Assembly (NCBI GenBank): GCA_000620545.1
Contig: JIBA01000013.1
Coordinates: forward strand, 186,001-250,000
Direction of reading: 5' to 3'
DNA from: Intrasporangiaceae bacterium URHB0013
GTDB taxonomy: Bacteria > Actinomycetota > Actinomycetes > Actinomycetales > Dermatophilaceae
Length of the DNA stretch: 64,000 nt
The notes below the pieces were generated by a model. That model saw only the letters and a program-made list of their open reading frames with translations, was not told the origin of the DNA and ran no database searches. The position numbers and the translations under genes were made by a program. How positions within the stretch are numbered: the first letter of the stretch is position 1; each line of letters starts with the position of its first letter. Of the stretch, positions 42,781 to 52,294 are shown piece after piece.

Positions 42781-43302
42781 GTGACGATCCACAGCGAGCA
42801 CCCGTTCGACACGCCGGAGGACGACCGGGACCCGCTCCGGCGCCTGCGGGGTCGCATCGGTGGCACCGTGTCGCTCTGGACCTCAGGGGAGGGCATCGAT
42901 CGTGCCGGTCTCACCGTCTCGTCGTACCTCGTCGCCACCGGTGACCCGGGTCGGGTGGTCGGCCTCCTGCACGCCGACTCCGACCTTCTCGAACGACTCG
43001 AGGAGACGGGCACGGCAGTGGTGGCCCTCCTCGGCGTCGGGGACCAGCGACTCGCCGACGTCTTCGCGGGCGTCATGCCCGCGCCCGGCGGTCCGTTCCG
43101 TGTCGTCGAGTGGGAGCAGACCGAGTGGGGCCCGCGCCCGAGCCGCGCGACGACGTGGATGGGGGTGCGCCTCGACCCCGCGAGCCGGCACGACGTCGGC
43201 TGGTCGGTCCTCGTCGAGGCCACGGTCGAGCACGCCGAGGTGGGTGTCGAGGACGCCCCGCTCGTGCACCGGCGAGGGCGCTACCAGCGCCTCACCGACT
43301 GA
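42781..43302 (+). CDS. Flavin-reductase-like FMN-binding split-barrel protein
   Basis: 173 residues from a GTG at 42781. The fold follows the flavin_reduct family: 'TVSLWTSGEGIDRAGLTVSSYLVATGDPGRVVGLLHADSDLLERLEETGTAVVALLG' then 'DVFAGVMPAPGGPF'. It is shorter than typical flavin reductases, and 'T-S-S' replaces the usual ATVSSF. It may bind FMN as a dehydrogenase/reductase partner. Follows the MOSC gene by 45 bp. Confidence 0.75.
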   Translation: MTIHSEHPFDTPEDDRDPLRRLRGRIGGTVSLWTSGEGIDRAGLTVSSYLVATGDPGRVVGLLHADSDLLERLEETGTAVVALLGVGDQRLADVFAGVMPAPGGPFRVVEWEQTEWGPRPSRATTWMGVRLDPASRHDVGWSVLVEATVEHAEVGVEDAPLVHRRGRYQRLTD

Positions 43303-43333
43303 CCGCACGTGACGGCATACGACCTCGTTCGCG

Positions 43334-45319
43334 TCAGGCGGTTCCCGACATCTCCGTCGTGAGCAGGCCCGCGGGGATGCCGAACGCGTCGACGAGCGTC
43401 TGGGCGTGCGCGCGCAGCTCCGCACAGACCTCGTTGACGAGAGCGGTGAGGGCCTTGGCTCGAGCGGGGCTCAGCCGGTCGTGCTCGAGGTACCACGCCT
43501 TGTGTCGCTCGATCGTCGAGAGCACGTAGAGGTCGCAGACGCGGGCCAGCACGGTGCGCGCCTCGTCATCGGTGCACGACTCGACGGACGCCGCGAAGGT
43601 CTCGGCGACCACGCGCTCGACGTGCGCCATGGCGGTGTCGACGAGGTGGTCCTGGGTCGCGTTGAAGACGGCGAACGCGTCGGCCCCGGGCGCAGTGGCA
43701 CGCCGCAGCCGTCGGGCCAGGCCCTCGACGAGGTGTTGCTCGCGCTCGCGCAGCAGGCGCAGCTGGGTGCCGCGGATGCCGAAGACGACGTCCTCCTCCC
43801 GGCCCGGGGCCGCGTCGACGAGCCGCTGGATGATGCCGCGCGCCGACGACCGCTCGATGACCGTGCCGCCGACGAGCCGTGCGCCGAAGCGCACGATGCC
43901 CGCCGTGTCGAGGTCGCCGAAGGTCGACTGGTACTCCGCAAGGAGTGACTTGGCGACGAGCTGGAGCAGGACGGTGTTGTCGCCCTCGAAGGTCGTGAAG
44001 ATGTCGGTGTCGGCCTTGAGGGCGGCGAGGCGGTTGACCCAGAGGTAGCCCGCACCGCCGCACAGCTCGCGGCACTCCTGGATCGTGTCGGTGGCGTGCC
44101 GCGTCGTCAGCACCTTGATGCCGGCGGCCCGCGTCTCCAGCTTGCGCTGGTCCTGCTCCGACGTCGCGCGTCCGGCGAGCACGTCGTCCATCGCCGTCAC
44201 GAGCTCGTGCTGGGCGAGCTGGAGGGCGTATGCCGTCGCGATCCTGGGCAGGAGCCGTCGCTGGTAGGTGCGGTAGTCGAGGACGGTCGTCTCCACGCCG
44301 GTTCCGGGGGCGGCGAACTGACGTCGGCTGCCGGCGTAGGTCGTCGTGATCGCGAGTGCGGAGCGCGCGGCGGCGCCCGCCCCACCGGCCACGGAGATGC
44401 GCCCGCGCACGAGCGTCCCGAGCATCGTGAAGAAGCGGCGGCCCGGGTTGTCGATGGGGCTCGAGTAGGTGCCGTCGTCACGGATGTCGCCGTAGCGGCC
44501 GAGCAGGTTGGTGCTGGGGACCCGGACGTGGTCGAATGTCAGGCGCCCGTTGTCGACGCCGCCCAGACCGAGCTTGGGCCCGCAGTCCTCGATGGTGACG
44601 CCCTCCGAGGGGGTGCCGTCGTCGTGCCGGATCGGGACGAGCACGCAGTGCACCCCGCGGGACTCCCCGTCGACGACGAGCTGGGCGAAGACCGCCGCGA
44701 GCCGGCCGTCCCGGGCCGCGTTGCCGATGTAGTCCTTGCGGGCGGCGGGCTCCGGCGAGTGGACGACGATCTCGTCCGTGGACGGGTCGAAGGTCGCCGT
44801 GGTCAACAGGCTCTGCACGTCGCTGCCGTGGCCGGTCTCCGTCATCGCGAAGCAGCCCTGCAGCTCGCCGGACGCGATGCGTGGCAGGAGGTGGTCGTGA
44901 CGGCTCGTGCCGAGCAGCGACACGGCGCCACCGAAGAGGCCCCACTGGACGCCGGCCTTGACGAAGAGCGAGAGGTCGGTGTGCCCGAGCATCTCGAACG
45001 CGGCCACGGCCTCGCCGTAGCGGGCGGTGCCGCCCTGGTGCTCGGGGAACCCGCTGGCGGCATACGACTCCCTGGCGAGCGCGGCGAGCTGGGCGGTGAC
45101 GCGAGCGCGGTGCTCGTCGGTCGGGAGCGGGCTCGACGGCGGACCGAAGGTCGCCGGGTCGAGGGCGCGGCAGCGGTCACGCACGCTGCCGAACGGGCCG
45201 TCGAGGTGGGCGCGGAGCGCTGTGGTGAGGGCGGGGCCGTCGTGGGCTCCGGACCGCGCGATCGGGTCGAGGTGCTCGTGCGCCGGGGTGGGGTCGGTGG
45301 AGCGGGTGGCCGTGGACAT
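43334..45319 (-). CDS. Acyl-CoA oxidase/dehydrogenase (peroxisomal-oxidase-like)
   Basis: 661 residues, much longer than ordinary acyl-CoA dehydrogenases (about 380). It has the acyl-CoA-oxidase layout: N-terminal helices, 'GCFAMTETGHGSDVQSL' (FAD/substrate strand), a middle beta domain, and 'GGAGYLWVNRLAALKADTDIFTTFEGDNTVLLQLVAKSLL' with the EGDNTVL signature. A second C-terminal helical domain closes it. It should catalyse the first step of fatty-acid beta-oxidation using FAD with O2. In an operon order TetR then this gene, divergent from thiolase-FabG-MaoC, which complete the cycle. Confidence 0.92.
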   Translation of the reverse strand: MSTATRSTDPTPAHEHLDPIARSGAHDGPALTTALRAHLDGPFGSVRDRCRALDPATFGPPSSPLPTDEHRARVTAQLAALARESYAASGFPEHQGGTARYGEAVAAFEMLGHTDLSLFVKAGVQWGLFGGAVSLLGTSRHDHLLPRIASGELQGCFAMTETGHGSDVQSLLTTATFDPSTDEIVVHSPEPAARKDYIGNAARDGRLAAVFAQLVVDGESRGVHCVLVPIRHDDGTPSEGVTIEDCGPKLGLGGVDNGRLTFDHVRVPSTNLLGRYGDIRDDGTYSSPIDNPGRRFFTMLGTLVRGRISVAGGAGAAARSALAITTTYAGSRRQFAAPGTGVETTVLDYRTYQRRLLPRIATAYALQLAQHELVTAMDDVLAGRATSEQDQRKLETRAAGIKVLTTRHATDTIQECRELCGGAGYLWVNRLAALKADTDIFTTFEGDNTVLLQLVAKSLLAEYQSTFGDLDTAGIVRFGARLVGGTVIERSSARGIIQRLVDAAPGREEDVVFGIRGTQLRLLREREQHLVEGLARRLRRATAPGADAFAVFNATQDHLVDTAMAHVERVVAETFAASVESCTDDEARTVLARVCDLYVLSTIERHKAWYLEHDRLSPARAKALTALVNEVCAELRAHAQTLVDAFGIPAGLLTTEMSGTA

Positions 45320-45341
45320 CTCGGTGCCTTCCGGTAGGACC

Positions 45342-46079
45342 TCAGGAGGTCGCGTTGGTCGAGGTGGTGGATGCGATCGGGGTGGTCCTGGTGGTCGTGG
45401 TGGTGTGGGTCGCGAGGACCGGTGCGAGGCCGTGCCAGGCCAGGTCGGTCAGGGAGTCGACGACGGCGGCCCGCGGAGCGCGATCGGCCTCGGGCGTGGC
45501 GAGCCAGTCGTCGGCGACGGCGCGGACCGAGCCGACGAGGGCGATCGCCCAGGTGCGGGCCCGGGACGCGTCGGTCGTGGGCGATCGCAGGGCTTCCAGG
45601 AGCAGGCCGGTCAGCTGGTCGGTGACCTGGTCGACGGTGCCGCCCACCGGGTCGTCGGCCAGCGGGAGGTCGACGAGGGGACGGTTGACGACGAAGCGGT
45701 AGACCTCGGTGTCGGACTCCACGAGGGCGAGGTAGGCCTCGACGGTCGAGGCGACGAGCTCGCGCGCGTCGGCGGGCGGGGCGCTCGAGCGGGCCAGCAC
45801 GGCACCGACGTTGCCGACGACGCGGCCGTCGATGCGGGCGGCGACGGCGCGGTAGAGACCAGCCTTGTCCTCGAAGTGACGGTAGATGACCGTCTTCGAC
45901 GTGCCGGCCTCGGCCGCGATGTCGTCCATGCCGACGCCGGCGCCGTGTCTCCGGATCGCGCGGATCGTCGCGTCGACGAGCGCGGCCCGGCGTTCCTCGC
46001 GGTGGCGCTCCCAGCGCGAGTCGCGCCCGTCGCGAGGAGTGGGAGCCGCCGGTTCCGGATGGGCCGCGTCGTTGTCCAT
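45342..46079 (-). CDS. TetR-family regulator of the fatty-acid module
   Basis: 245 residues. HTH about 38-68 ('AALVDATIRAIRRHGAGVGMDDIAAEAGTSKTVIYRHFEDKAGLYRAVAARI'), preceded by a charged lead, and a ligand-binding helical domain to about 215. The Thr-rich tail (TTTTTRTTPIASTTSTNATS) is low-complexity. Divergent from the thiolase gene with a CAGGTACCTG palindrome in between, so a FadR-like acyl-CoA-responsive repressor of both sides is likely. Confidence 0.9.
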   Translation of the reverse strand: MDNDAAHPEPAAPTPRDGRDSRWERHREERRAALVDATIRAIRRHGAGVGMDDIAAEAGTSKTVIYRHFEDKAGLYRAVAARIDGRVVGNVGAVLARSSAPPADARELVASTVEAYLALVESDTEVYRFVVNRPLVDLPLADDPVGGTVDQVTDQLTGLLLEALRSPTTDASRARTWAIALVGSVRAVADDWLATPEADRAPRAAVVDSLTDLAWHGLAPVLATHTTTTTRTTPIASTTSTNATS

Positions 46080-46092
46080 TCCCCGAAAGTAA

Positions 46093-46102
46093 CAGGTACC
46101 TG
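46093..46102. promoter_or_regulatory. Palindromic operator between TetR and thiolase genes
   Basis: CAGGTACCTG, a 10-bp perfect palindrome, 14 bp upstream of the tetR start. It lies upstream of TTATCT (about 46127-46132), a -10 candidate for the thiolase operon. Natural site for the adjacent TetR protein. Confidence 0.5.
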
Positions 46103-46176
46103 CTGTATCGACTACTGCCGGTTTCGGTTATCTTGGTCGAAACGACAGGTCGCCCATCCCACCGCAGGAGAGACCC

Positions 46177-47475
46177 ATGGCTTCCCAGCCCACCCCCCGA
46201 GCACCGCGCCGAGTCGCCGTCCTCGGCGGCAACCGCATCCCGTTCGCGAGGTCCAACGGCCCGTACGCGAAGGCCTCCAACCAGGACATGCTCACCGCGG
46301 CGGTCGACGGCCTCGTGGCCCGTCACGGGCTGGCCGGTGAGCGGCTGGGAGAGGTCGTGGCGGGTGCGGTGCTCAAGCACAGCCGTGACTTCAACCTGAC
46401 GCGGGAGACGGTGCTCGGCACTTGCCTGGACCCGCGGACGCCTGCCTACGACATCCAGCAGGCGTGCGGCACCGGTTTGGAGGCAGCCATCCTCGTGTCC
46501 AACAAGATCGCCCTCGGCCAGGTCGACGCCGGCGTTGCGGGCGGCGTCGACAGCGCGAGCGACGCCCCGATCGCCGTGAGCGAGGGCCTGCGCCAGACAC
46601 TCCTGGCAGCCAACCGCGCCCGCTCGGCCGGCGAACGCGCCAAGGCGCTCGCCGGGTTGCGTCCCGCCCACCTCGTGCCGGCCATCCCCGAGAACGTCGA
46701 GCCGCGCACCGGCCTGTCGATGGGCGAGCACATGGCGCTCACCGCCGCCCAGTGGGGCATCAGCCGCGAGGCGCAGGACGAGCTCGCCGCGGCCAGCCAC
46801 CAGCACCTGGCCGCCGCCTACGACCGCGGATTCTTCGACGACCTCGTCACGCCCTTCCTCGGCGTCTCGCGCGACACGAACCTGCGGCCCGACTCGAGCG
46901 TCGAGAAGCTGTCCACGCTCAAGCCGGTCTTCGGCCGGGGCGACGGCGCGACGATGACGGCCGGGAACTCGACTCCACTGACCGACGGCGCCTCGGCAGT
47001 GCTGCTCGCGAGCGAGGAGTGGGCAGCCGAGCACCGGCTGACGCCCTTGGCGTGGTTCGTCGACGCGGAGACCGCCGCCGTCGACTACGTCCACGGCGAC
47101 GAGGGCCTGCTCATGGCACCGGCCTATGCCGTGCCGCGGCTGCTCGCCCGAAACGGCCTGAGCCTGCAGGATTTCGATTTCTACGAGATCCACGAGGCCT
47201 TCGCCGCCACCGTGCTCACGACACTCAAGGCCTGGGAGGACGCCGACTTCTGCAAGGCGCGTCTCGGTCTGGACGAGCCGCTCGGCTCCATCGACCGCAG
47301 CAGGCTCAACGTCAACGGTTCCTCGCTCGCCGCTGGGCATCCGTTCGCCGCGACGGGTGGACGCATCGTGGCCTCGCTCGCCAAGCAGCTCAAGGAGGAG
47401 GCCGGTGGTGGCCGCGGCCTCATCTCCATCTGCGCTGCCGGTGGGCAGGGCGTCGTCGCGATCCTGGAGGCGTGA
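46177..47475 (+). CDS. fadA: Acetyl-CoA acyltransferase (thiolase)
   Basis: 432 residues, ATG after CAGGAGAG. Thiolase catalytic set: 'QQACGTGLEAA' (nucleophile Cys), 'YEIHEAFAATVL' (His), 'NVNGSSLAAGHPFAATGGRIV' (His/Gly loop) and 'CAAGGQGVVAI' (second Cys). The 'RTPFGR..'-like start reads 'GGNRIPFARSNGPYAK', the FadI-like long thiolase type. It performs the last, CoA-dependent cleavage of beta-oxidation or the reverse condensation. First gene of the three-gene operon. Confidence 0.92.
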   Translation: MASQPTPRAPRRVAVLGGNRIPFARSNGPYAKASNQDMLTAAVDGLVARHGLAGERLGEVVAGAVLKHSRDFNLTRETVLGTCLDPRTPAYDIQQACGTGLEAAILVSNKIALGQVDAGVAGGVDSASDAPIAVSEGLRQTLLAANRARSAGERAKALAGLRPAHLVPAIPENVEPRTGLSMGEHMALTAAQWGISREAQDELAAASHQHLAAAYDRGFFDDLVTPFLGVSRDTNLRPDSSVEKLSTLKPVFGRGDGATMTAGNSTPLTDGASAVLLASEEWAAEHRLTPLAWFVDAETAAVDYVHGDEGLLMAPAYAVPRLLARNGLSLQDFDFYEIHEAFAATVLTTLKAWEDADFCKARLGLDEPLGSIDRSRLNVNGSSLAAGHPFAATGGRIVASLAKQLKEEAGGGRGLISICAAGGQGVVAILEA

Positions 47476-47477
47476 GC

Positions 47478-48797
47478 ATGACTGACCTCTTCACCACCAT
47501 CGTCCGCTCGCCCGTGGCCAGGAAGGTCGGCGTGCCGCAGCCCACCCGGCTTCGGCGCTACGAGCCCGGCATGCCACTGTGCGACGGCCCGGTGCTCGTG
47601 GCCGGCCACGGCCGTTTCGCCGACGGCGTCGCCTCCTGGCTCGGGGGCGCCGGCGTGCGCGCGGTGTCAGCCCCGACCGAGGCGGGCGACAAGGTCGGCG
47701 CCGTGGTCCTCGACCTCAGCACCGCCATCGACCCCGCCGAGCTGGACCAGCTGCGGCTGCTCGGCGCCCCGGCCGTCAAGGCGCTGAAGCGCAACGGTCG
47801 CGTCGTCGTCATCGGTACCGACCCGGCGACGCTGACCGACGTGGCGCAGGTGACGACCCAGCGCGCCCTCGAGGGCGCCGTGCGGTCCATCGGCAAGGAG
47901 CTGCGAGGCGGCGCCACGGCGAACCTCGTTCTCGCTCAAGAGGATGCACAGGACGGCGTCCGCTCGGCCGTCGAGTTCTTCCTCTCGGGCCGGTCGGCCT
48001 ATGTCGACGGGCAGGTCGTGCGTGTCGACGCCTCGACGACCGGCGACGCGGACGCCCTCCGCCCGCTCGCCGGCAAGGTGGCCGTCGTCACCGGGGCTGC
48101 GCGCGGCATCGGAGCCGAGATCGCACGGGTGCTGTCACGGGACGGCGCGACCGTGGTCGCGGTCGACGTGCCGGCTGCGGGGGACGCCCTCGCCGCGGTG
48201 GCCAACGACGTCAAGGGCACGGCGCTGCAGCTCGACGTCACCGCCGATGACGCGGGCCGTCGCATCGTCGAGCACGCGAGGTCGCGGCACGGGGGCCTCG
48301 ACGTCGTCGTGCACAACGCCGGCATCACCCGCGACAAGCTCTTCGTCAACATGGACGACGACCGCTGGCGCAGCGTCATGGACGTCAACCTCCGTTCGGT
48401 CCTGCGGATGAACGAGGCGGTGCTCGGGGAGGGAGGCCTGTCCGACGGCGGTCGCATCGTCTGCGTCGCCTCGATCGCAGGCATCGCGGGCAACCGCGGC
48501 CAGACCAACTACGGCGCGAGCAAGGCTGGTGTCATCGGTCTCGTCGAGGCTCTGTCGCGCCAGGTCGCCGACCGGGGCATCACCGTCAACGCCGTCGCCC
48601 CGGGATTCATCGAGACCGAGATGACGGCACGGATCCCTTTCGCCACCAGGGAGATCGGTCGACGGATGAACTCGCTCCAGCAGGGGGGACACCCCAAGGA
48701 CGTCGCCGAGACCATCGCGTGGCTCGCCCAGCCCGGCACCGGCGCCGTCACGGGGCAGGTCGTCCGGGTCTGCGGCCAGAGCCTGCTCGGGGCGTGA
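47478..48797 (+). CDS. fabG: Two-domain 3-oxoacyl-ACP/CoA reductase (FabG4-like)
   Basis: 439 residues, almost twice a normal FabG. The N-terminal half (1-190) is a degenerate Rossmann domain without a nucleotide-binding GxxxGxG ('GPVLVAGHGRFADGVASWLGG'). The C-terminal half (about 195-439) is a full SDR: 'KVAVVTGAARGIGAEIARVL', 'NAGITRDKLFVNM', 'SIAGIAGNRGQTNYGASKAGV'. This matches high-molecular-weight FabG4 of mycobacteria, which uses NADH on acyl-CoA. ATG is 3 bp after the thiolase stop. Confidence 0.92.
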   Translation: MTDLFTTIVRSPVARKVGVPQPTRLRRYEPGMPLCDGPVLVAGHGRFADGVASWLGGAGVRAVSAPTEAGDKVGAVVLDLSTAIDPAELDQLRLLGAPAVKALKRNGRVVVIGTDPATLTDVAQVTTQRALEGAVRSIGKELRGGATANLVLAQEDAQDGVRSAVEFFLSGRSAYVDGQVVRVDASTTGDADALRPLAGKVAVVTGAARGIGAEIARVLSRDGATVVAVDVPAAGDALAAVANDVKGTALQLDVTADDAGRRIVEHARSRHGGLDVVVHNAGITRDKLFVNMDDDRWRSVMDVNLRSVLRMNEAVLGEGGLSDGGRIVCVASIAGIAGNRGQTNYGASKAGVIGLVEALSRQVADRGITVNAVAPGFIETEMTARIPFATREIGRRMNSLQQGGHPKDVAETIAWLAQPGTGAVTGQVVRVCGQSLLGA

Positions 48798-48802
48798 GAG
48801 GG

Positions 48803-49660
48803 ATGACGAAGGAGATCGCGCTCGGGTCGGCCCCGGACCTGCGCCGCATCTACGCCACGGCTGCACTGCGCCGCGGCAACGCGAGCGGCACCCTGCCCGA
48901 CGTGCGCTACTCACGGGCCGGCGTCCGCGTCGACGTCGACGACCTCGTCGCCTACTCCCGCGTGTGCCACTTCCCGGTGGCGACCAGCCTGCCCCTCACC
49001 TACCCGCACCTCATCGCGTTCCCGCTCCAGATGGTGGTCATGAGCGGAGACCGCTTCCCGCTCCCGCTGCTCGGCGCCGTCCACCTCGAGAACCGCATCG
49101 AGGCCGTCCGCCCCATCGACGTGGACGAGCGGCTTGACGTCTCCGTGTGGGCCCAGGACCTCCGGCCGCACACCCGGGGTCGTCAGGTCGACCTCGTGTC
49201 CGAGGTGGCGGTCCGCGGCGAGGTGGTGTGGCGCGGGGTGAGCACCTACCTCTCACGCGGCACCGAGCAGCCCGCCGCCCAGACGTCCGAGCTGCCGTCG
49301 CGGGAGCAGCCGGCGGCCGTCATCGGTGGCCCCCGATGGCGCCTCGGTGAGGGAACCGGCCGGGCATATGCCGCCGTGTCGGGTGACTGGAACCCCATCC
49401 ACGTGCACGCCCTCACGGCCAGGCCGCTCGGCTTCCCGAGCGCCATCGCCCACGGGATGTACTCCTACGCCCGAGTGCTCGCGTCGCTCGGTCCCCGGCT
49501 GCCGGAGTCGGGGCTCACGAGTCGGGTGTGGTTCCGCAAGCCCGTGCGGCTCCCGTCGACCGTCCGGCTGCGGACGGCGTTCGAGCCGACGCGCACCCTC
49601 TCGTTGCTCGAGGGCGCGACGGGAGAGATCGAGCACGCCGTCGTCGAGAACACCTGGTAA
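48803..49660 (+). CDS. MaoC-type enoyl-CoA hydratase/dehydratase
   Basis: 285 residues, ATG 5 bp after the fabG stop. Double hot-dog arrangement; the catalytic hydratase motif is in the second half: 'YAAVSGDWNPIHVHALTARPLGFPSAIAHGMY' (Asp and His dyad). The first half is degenerate. It adds water to trans-2-enoyl-CoA, completing the oxidase-hydratase-dehydrogenase-thiolase cycle in this locus. The stop codon TAA lies at the very edge of the downstream 32-bp repeat array. Confidence 0.9.
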   Translation: MTKEIALGSAPDLRRIYATAALRRGNASGTLPDVRYSRAGVRVDVDDLVAYSRVCHFPVATSLPLTYPHLIAFPLQMVVMSGDRFPLPLLGAVHLENRIEAVRPIDVDERLDVSVWAQDLRPHTRGRQVDLVSEVAVRGEVVWRGVSTYLSRGTEQPAAQTSELPSREQPAAVIGGPRWRLGEGTGRAYAAVSGDWNPIHVHALTARPLGFPSAIAHGMYSYARVLASLGPRLPESGLTSRVWFRKPVRLPSTVRLRTAFEPTRTLSLLEGATGEIEHAVVENTW

Positions 49661-49993
49661 CCGTCGAAAGGCCAAAGTCTGCGGGTCGGTAACCGTCGAA
49701 AGGCCAAAGTCTGCGCGTCGGTAACCGTCGAAAGGCCACGGTTCGTTGGTGCCGAACCGTCGAAAGGCCAAAGTCTGCGGGTCACGCGACGTCGACTGGT
49801 CAAGCTTTGCCGGGTGAAGGGCTCGAATGGGCGTCGGGCATCACGCGAAGTCTGGCCCTTCGACCTCGGCGGGGTCGCAAAGTTTGGCCTTTCGACGTGC
49901 GCGAGGTCGCAGAGTTTGGCCTTTCGACGTCCGCGAGGTCGCAGAGTTTGGCCTTTCGACGTCCGCGAGGTCGCAGAGTTTGGCCTTTCGACG
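49659..49993. repeat. Convergent array of nine 32-bp repeat units
   Basis: Core GTCGAAAGGCCAAA. Four units in plus orientation have their CCGTC at 49661, 49693, 49725 and 49757 (exact 32-bp period). After a 63-bp middle, five units in minus orientation (AGTTTGGCCTTTCGAC) have starts at 49849 (degenerate), 49881, 49913, 49945 and 49977, again exactly 32 bp apart. The 20-bp core GTCGAAAGGCCAAA(G/C)TCTGC is shared; the 12-bp linkers differ between the two halves but are conserved within each. Third plus unit (49722) and first minus unit are diverged. It sits between the MaoC stop and thrS. Confidence 0.95.
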
Positions 49994-50122
49994 GTGGCGG
50001 TCCCCAAACCGTGTCGCCGGGCTCTCCGGCGCCTCGATACCCTTGCACGAGCCGCCAGGAGCGGCACCACCCACGACCCGTCGCCCCGCCGGCGGGTCCC
50101 TGTCGAACGAGGAGCACCCACC
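49661..50122. other. 462-bp intergenic region upstream of thrS
   Basis: Filled to 49993 by the repeat array. The remaining 129 bp hold TACCCT at 50038-50043, a -10 candidate that gives a thrS leader of about 70 nt. I see no T-box signature (no specifier stem or TGGNACC antiterminator). Confidence 0.6.
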
Positions 50123-52108
50123 GTGTCTGCACAGATCACCGTCACCGTCGCCGGGAGCGAGCGATCGGTCGCGGAGCAGACGACGGCGGGTGAGCTCTTC
50201 GAGGGTGACCGCGCCGTCGTCGTCGCGCGCGTCAACGGTCAGCTGCGCGACCTCTTCCACGTCCTCGCCGCCGGCGATGTCGTCGAGCCGGTGACGGTCG
50301 ACAGCGAGGACGGGCTGGCCGTCCTGCGTCACTCGACCGCGCACGTGCTCGCCCAGGCGGTCCAGCAGCTGCACGCCGATGCCAAGCTCGGCATCGGTCC
50401 GCCGATCCGCGACGGCTTCTACTACGACTTCGACGTCGAGACCCCGTTCCACCCCGATGACCTCAAGGCCCTCGAGAAGGCCATGCAGAAGATCATCAAC
50501 GAGGGACAGACCTTCTCGCGTCGCGTCGTCACCGACACCGAGGCCCTTGAGGAGCTCGCGGGCGAGCCCTACAAGTGCGAGCTCGTCGGCCTCAAGGGCG
50601 GTAACGCCGACGAGGCGGCCGAAGGCGCAGGCGTCGAGGTCGGCGCCGGCGAGCTGACCATCTACGACAACATCCGTCGCGACGGCACCCGCGCGTGGGG
50701 CGACCTGTGCCGCGGGCCGCACCTCCCGAGCACCAAGCTCATCGGCAATGCCTTCAAGCTGACCCGCTCCGCGGCGGCCTACTGGCGCGGGTCCGAGAAG
50801 AACCCGCAGCTCCAGCGCGTCTACGGCACCGCGTGGCCGACGAAGGACGACCTCAAGGCCTACCTCGACCGGCTCGCCGAGGCCGAGCGCCGTGACCACC
50901 GCAGGATCGGTGCAGAGCTCGACCTCTTCAGCTTCCCCGACGAGCTCGGTTCCGGCCTGGTCGTCTTCCACCCCAAGGGCGGCGTCATCAAGCGGGAGAT
51001 GGAGGACTACGTCCGCCAGCGGCACGTCGAGGAGGGCTTCTCCTACGTCGGCACCCCGCACATTAGCAAGGACGGCCTGTTCCACACCTCCGGCCACCTG
51101 CCGTACTACGCCGACACGATGTATCCCCCCATGGAGCTCGAGGGCGCGAGGTACCAGCTCAAGGCGATGAGCTGCCCCATGCACAACCTCATCTACCAGT
51201 CGCGCGGTCGCTCCTACCGCGAGCTGCCGCTGCGCTTCTTCGAGTTCGGTGGCGTCTACCGCTACGAGAAGTCGGGCGTCGTCCACGGGCTGACCCGAGT
51301 GCGCGGCATGACCCAGGACGACTCGCACAGCTACGTCACCGCGGACCAGGCTCCCGCCGAGATCAAGCACCTGCTCGACTTCGTGCTCGGACTCCTCAAG
51401 GACTTCGGCCTCGACGACTTCTACCTCGAGCTGTCCACCCGCGACACCGAGGGCGAGAAGTCCGCCAAGTTCATCGGCTCCGACGACCAGTGGGAGGCCG
51501 CGACGAAGGTCCTCGAGGAGGTCGCGACCGCATCGGGTCTGGAGCTCGTGCCCGACCCGGGCGGCGCGGCGTTCTACGGCCCGAAGATCTCGGTGCAGGC
51601 GCGTGACGCGATCGGCCGCACGTGGCAGATGTCGACGATCCAGTACGACTTCAATCAACCGGAGCGCTTCGGCCTCGAGTACCAGGCGGCCGACGGGTCG
51701 CGCCAGCAGCCGGTCATGATCCACTCGGCGAAGTTCGGCTCGATCGAGCGCTTCCTCGGGGTGCTCGTCGAGCACTACGCCGGTGCGTTCCCGGTGTGGC
51801 TCTCGCCGGTCCAGGCTCTCGGTGTGCCCGTGGCCGAGGACTACGCCGACTACCTGGCCGAGGTGCTCGACCGACTGAGGCGCAAGGGAGTTCGGGTCGA
51901 GCTGGACGCGAGCGACGACCGCTTCCCCAAGAAGATCCGCAACGCGAGCAAGTCCAAGGTGCCGTTCACGCTCATCGCGGGTGAGGAGGACCGGGCCGCT
52001 GGCGCCGTGTCGTTCCGCTACCGCGACGGCTCGCAGAAGAACGGGGTGCCGGTCGACGACGCGATCGCCGAGATCCTGGCCGCGATCGAGAGCCGCGCCC
52101 AGGTCTGA
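50123..52108 (+). CDS. thrS: Threonyl-tRNA synthetase
   Basis: 661 residues from the GTG at 50123 (GAGGAGC upstream); longer in-frame extension runs into the repeat array and is rejected. TGS domain about 1-62, editing domain with '[11 protein letters not shown]' about 65-225, class II core about 245-540 with motif 2 '[28 protein letters not shown]' and zinc-site 'CPMHN'. The anticodon-binding domain occupies 545-661. Full-length and intact. The terminator at 52130-52180 ends it. Confidence 0.96.
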   Translation: MSAQITVTVAGSERSVAEQTTAGELFEGDRAVVVARVNGQLRDLFHVLAAGDVVEPVTVDSEDGLAVLRHSTAHVLAQAVQQLHADAKLGIGPPIRDGFYYDFDVETPFHPDDLKALEKAMQKIINEGQTFSRRVVTDTEALEELAGEPYKCELVGLKGGNADEAAEGAGVEVGAGELTIYDNIRRDGTRAWGDLCRGPHLPSTKLIGNAFKLTRSAAAYWRGSEKNPQLQRVYGTAWPTKDDLKAYLDRLAEAERRDHRRIGAELDLFSFPDELGSGLVVFHPKGGVIKREMEDYVRQRHVEEGFSYVGTPHISKDGLFHTSGHLPYYADTMYPPMELEGARYQLKAMSCPMHNLIYQSRGRSYRELPLRFFEFGGVYRYEKSGVVHGLTRVRGMTQDDSHSYVTADQAPAEIKHLLDFVLGLLKDFGLDDFYLELSTRDTEGEKSAKFIGSDDQWEAATKVLEEVATASGLELVPDPGGAAFYGPKISVQARDAIGRTWQMSTIQYDFNQPERFGLEYQAADGSRQQPVMIHSAKFGSIERFLGVLVEHYAGAFPVWLSPVQALGVPVAEDYADYLAEVLDRLRRKGVRVELDASDDRFPKKIRNASKSKVPFTLIAGEEDRAAGAVSFRYRDGSQKNGVPVDDAIAEILAAIESRAQV

Positions 52109-52129
52109 GGACCCCGGAGCCGCCGATGG

Positions 52130-52180
52130 CGTATGCCGTCGGGTGGGTGCCCCTGACCGGGCCCCACCCGGCGGCATACG
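52130..52180 (+). terminator. thrS: Terminator built from inverted CGGCATACG words
   Basis: 18-bp stem with one T.G wobble. The outer strands are CGTATGCCGTCGGGTGGG (52130-52147) and CCCACCCGGCGGCATACG (52163-52180), with an inner GCCC/GGGC mini-stem. It lies 22 bp after thrS. The outer 11 bp, including the wobble, are identical to the terminator at 61265-61302. Confidence 0.92.
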
Positions 52181-52294
52181 TCGTCCTTGTCCGATGTCAT
52201 GCGTCCATCGGACAGGACACCGGCCAGCGGTTGACCGTCGCGTCGGACGTCACGAGTCTCGTGCACGACATCGTCGTCCCGTGAAGGAACCTCC

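Noticed and set aside
49659-49993. CRISPR array
   Set aside because: Period is regular, but the 12-bp linkers are the same in each half and only 12 bp long, the orientation flips midway, and no cas genes are present.
49814-50122. N-terminal extension of ThrRS into the repeat array
   Set aside because: The extension is repeat-derived and lacks homology to ThrRS; GTG 50123 with an SD gives the correct TGS domain.
50000-50122. T-box riboswitch before thrS
   Set aside because: No specifier loop or conserved T-box sequence seen; actinobacterial T-boxes mainly precede ileS.
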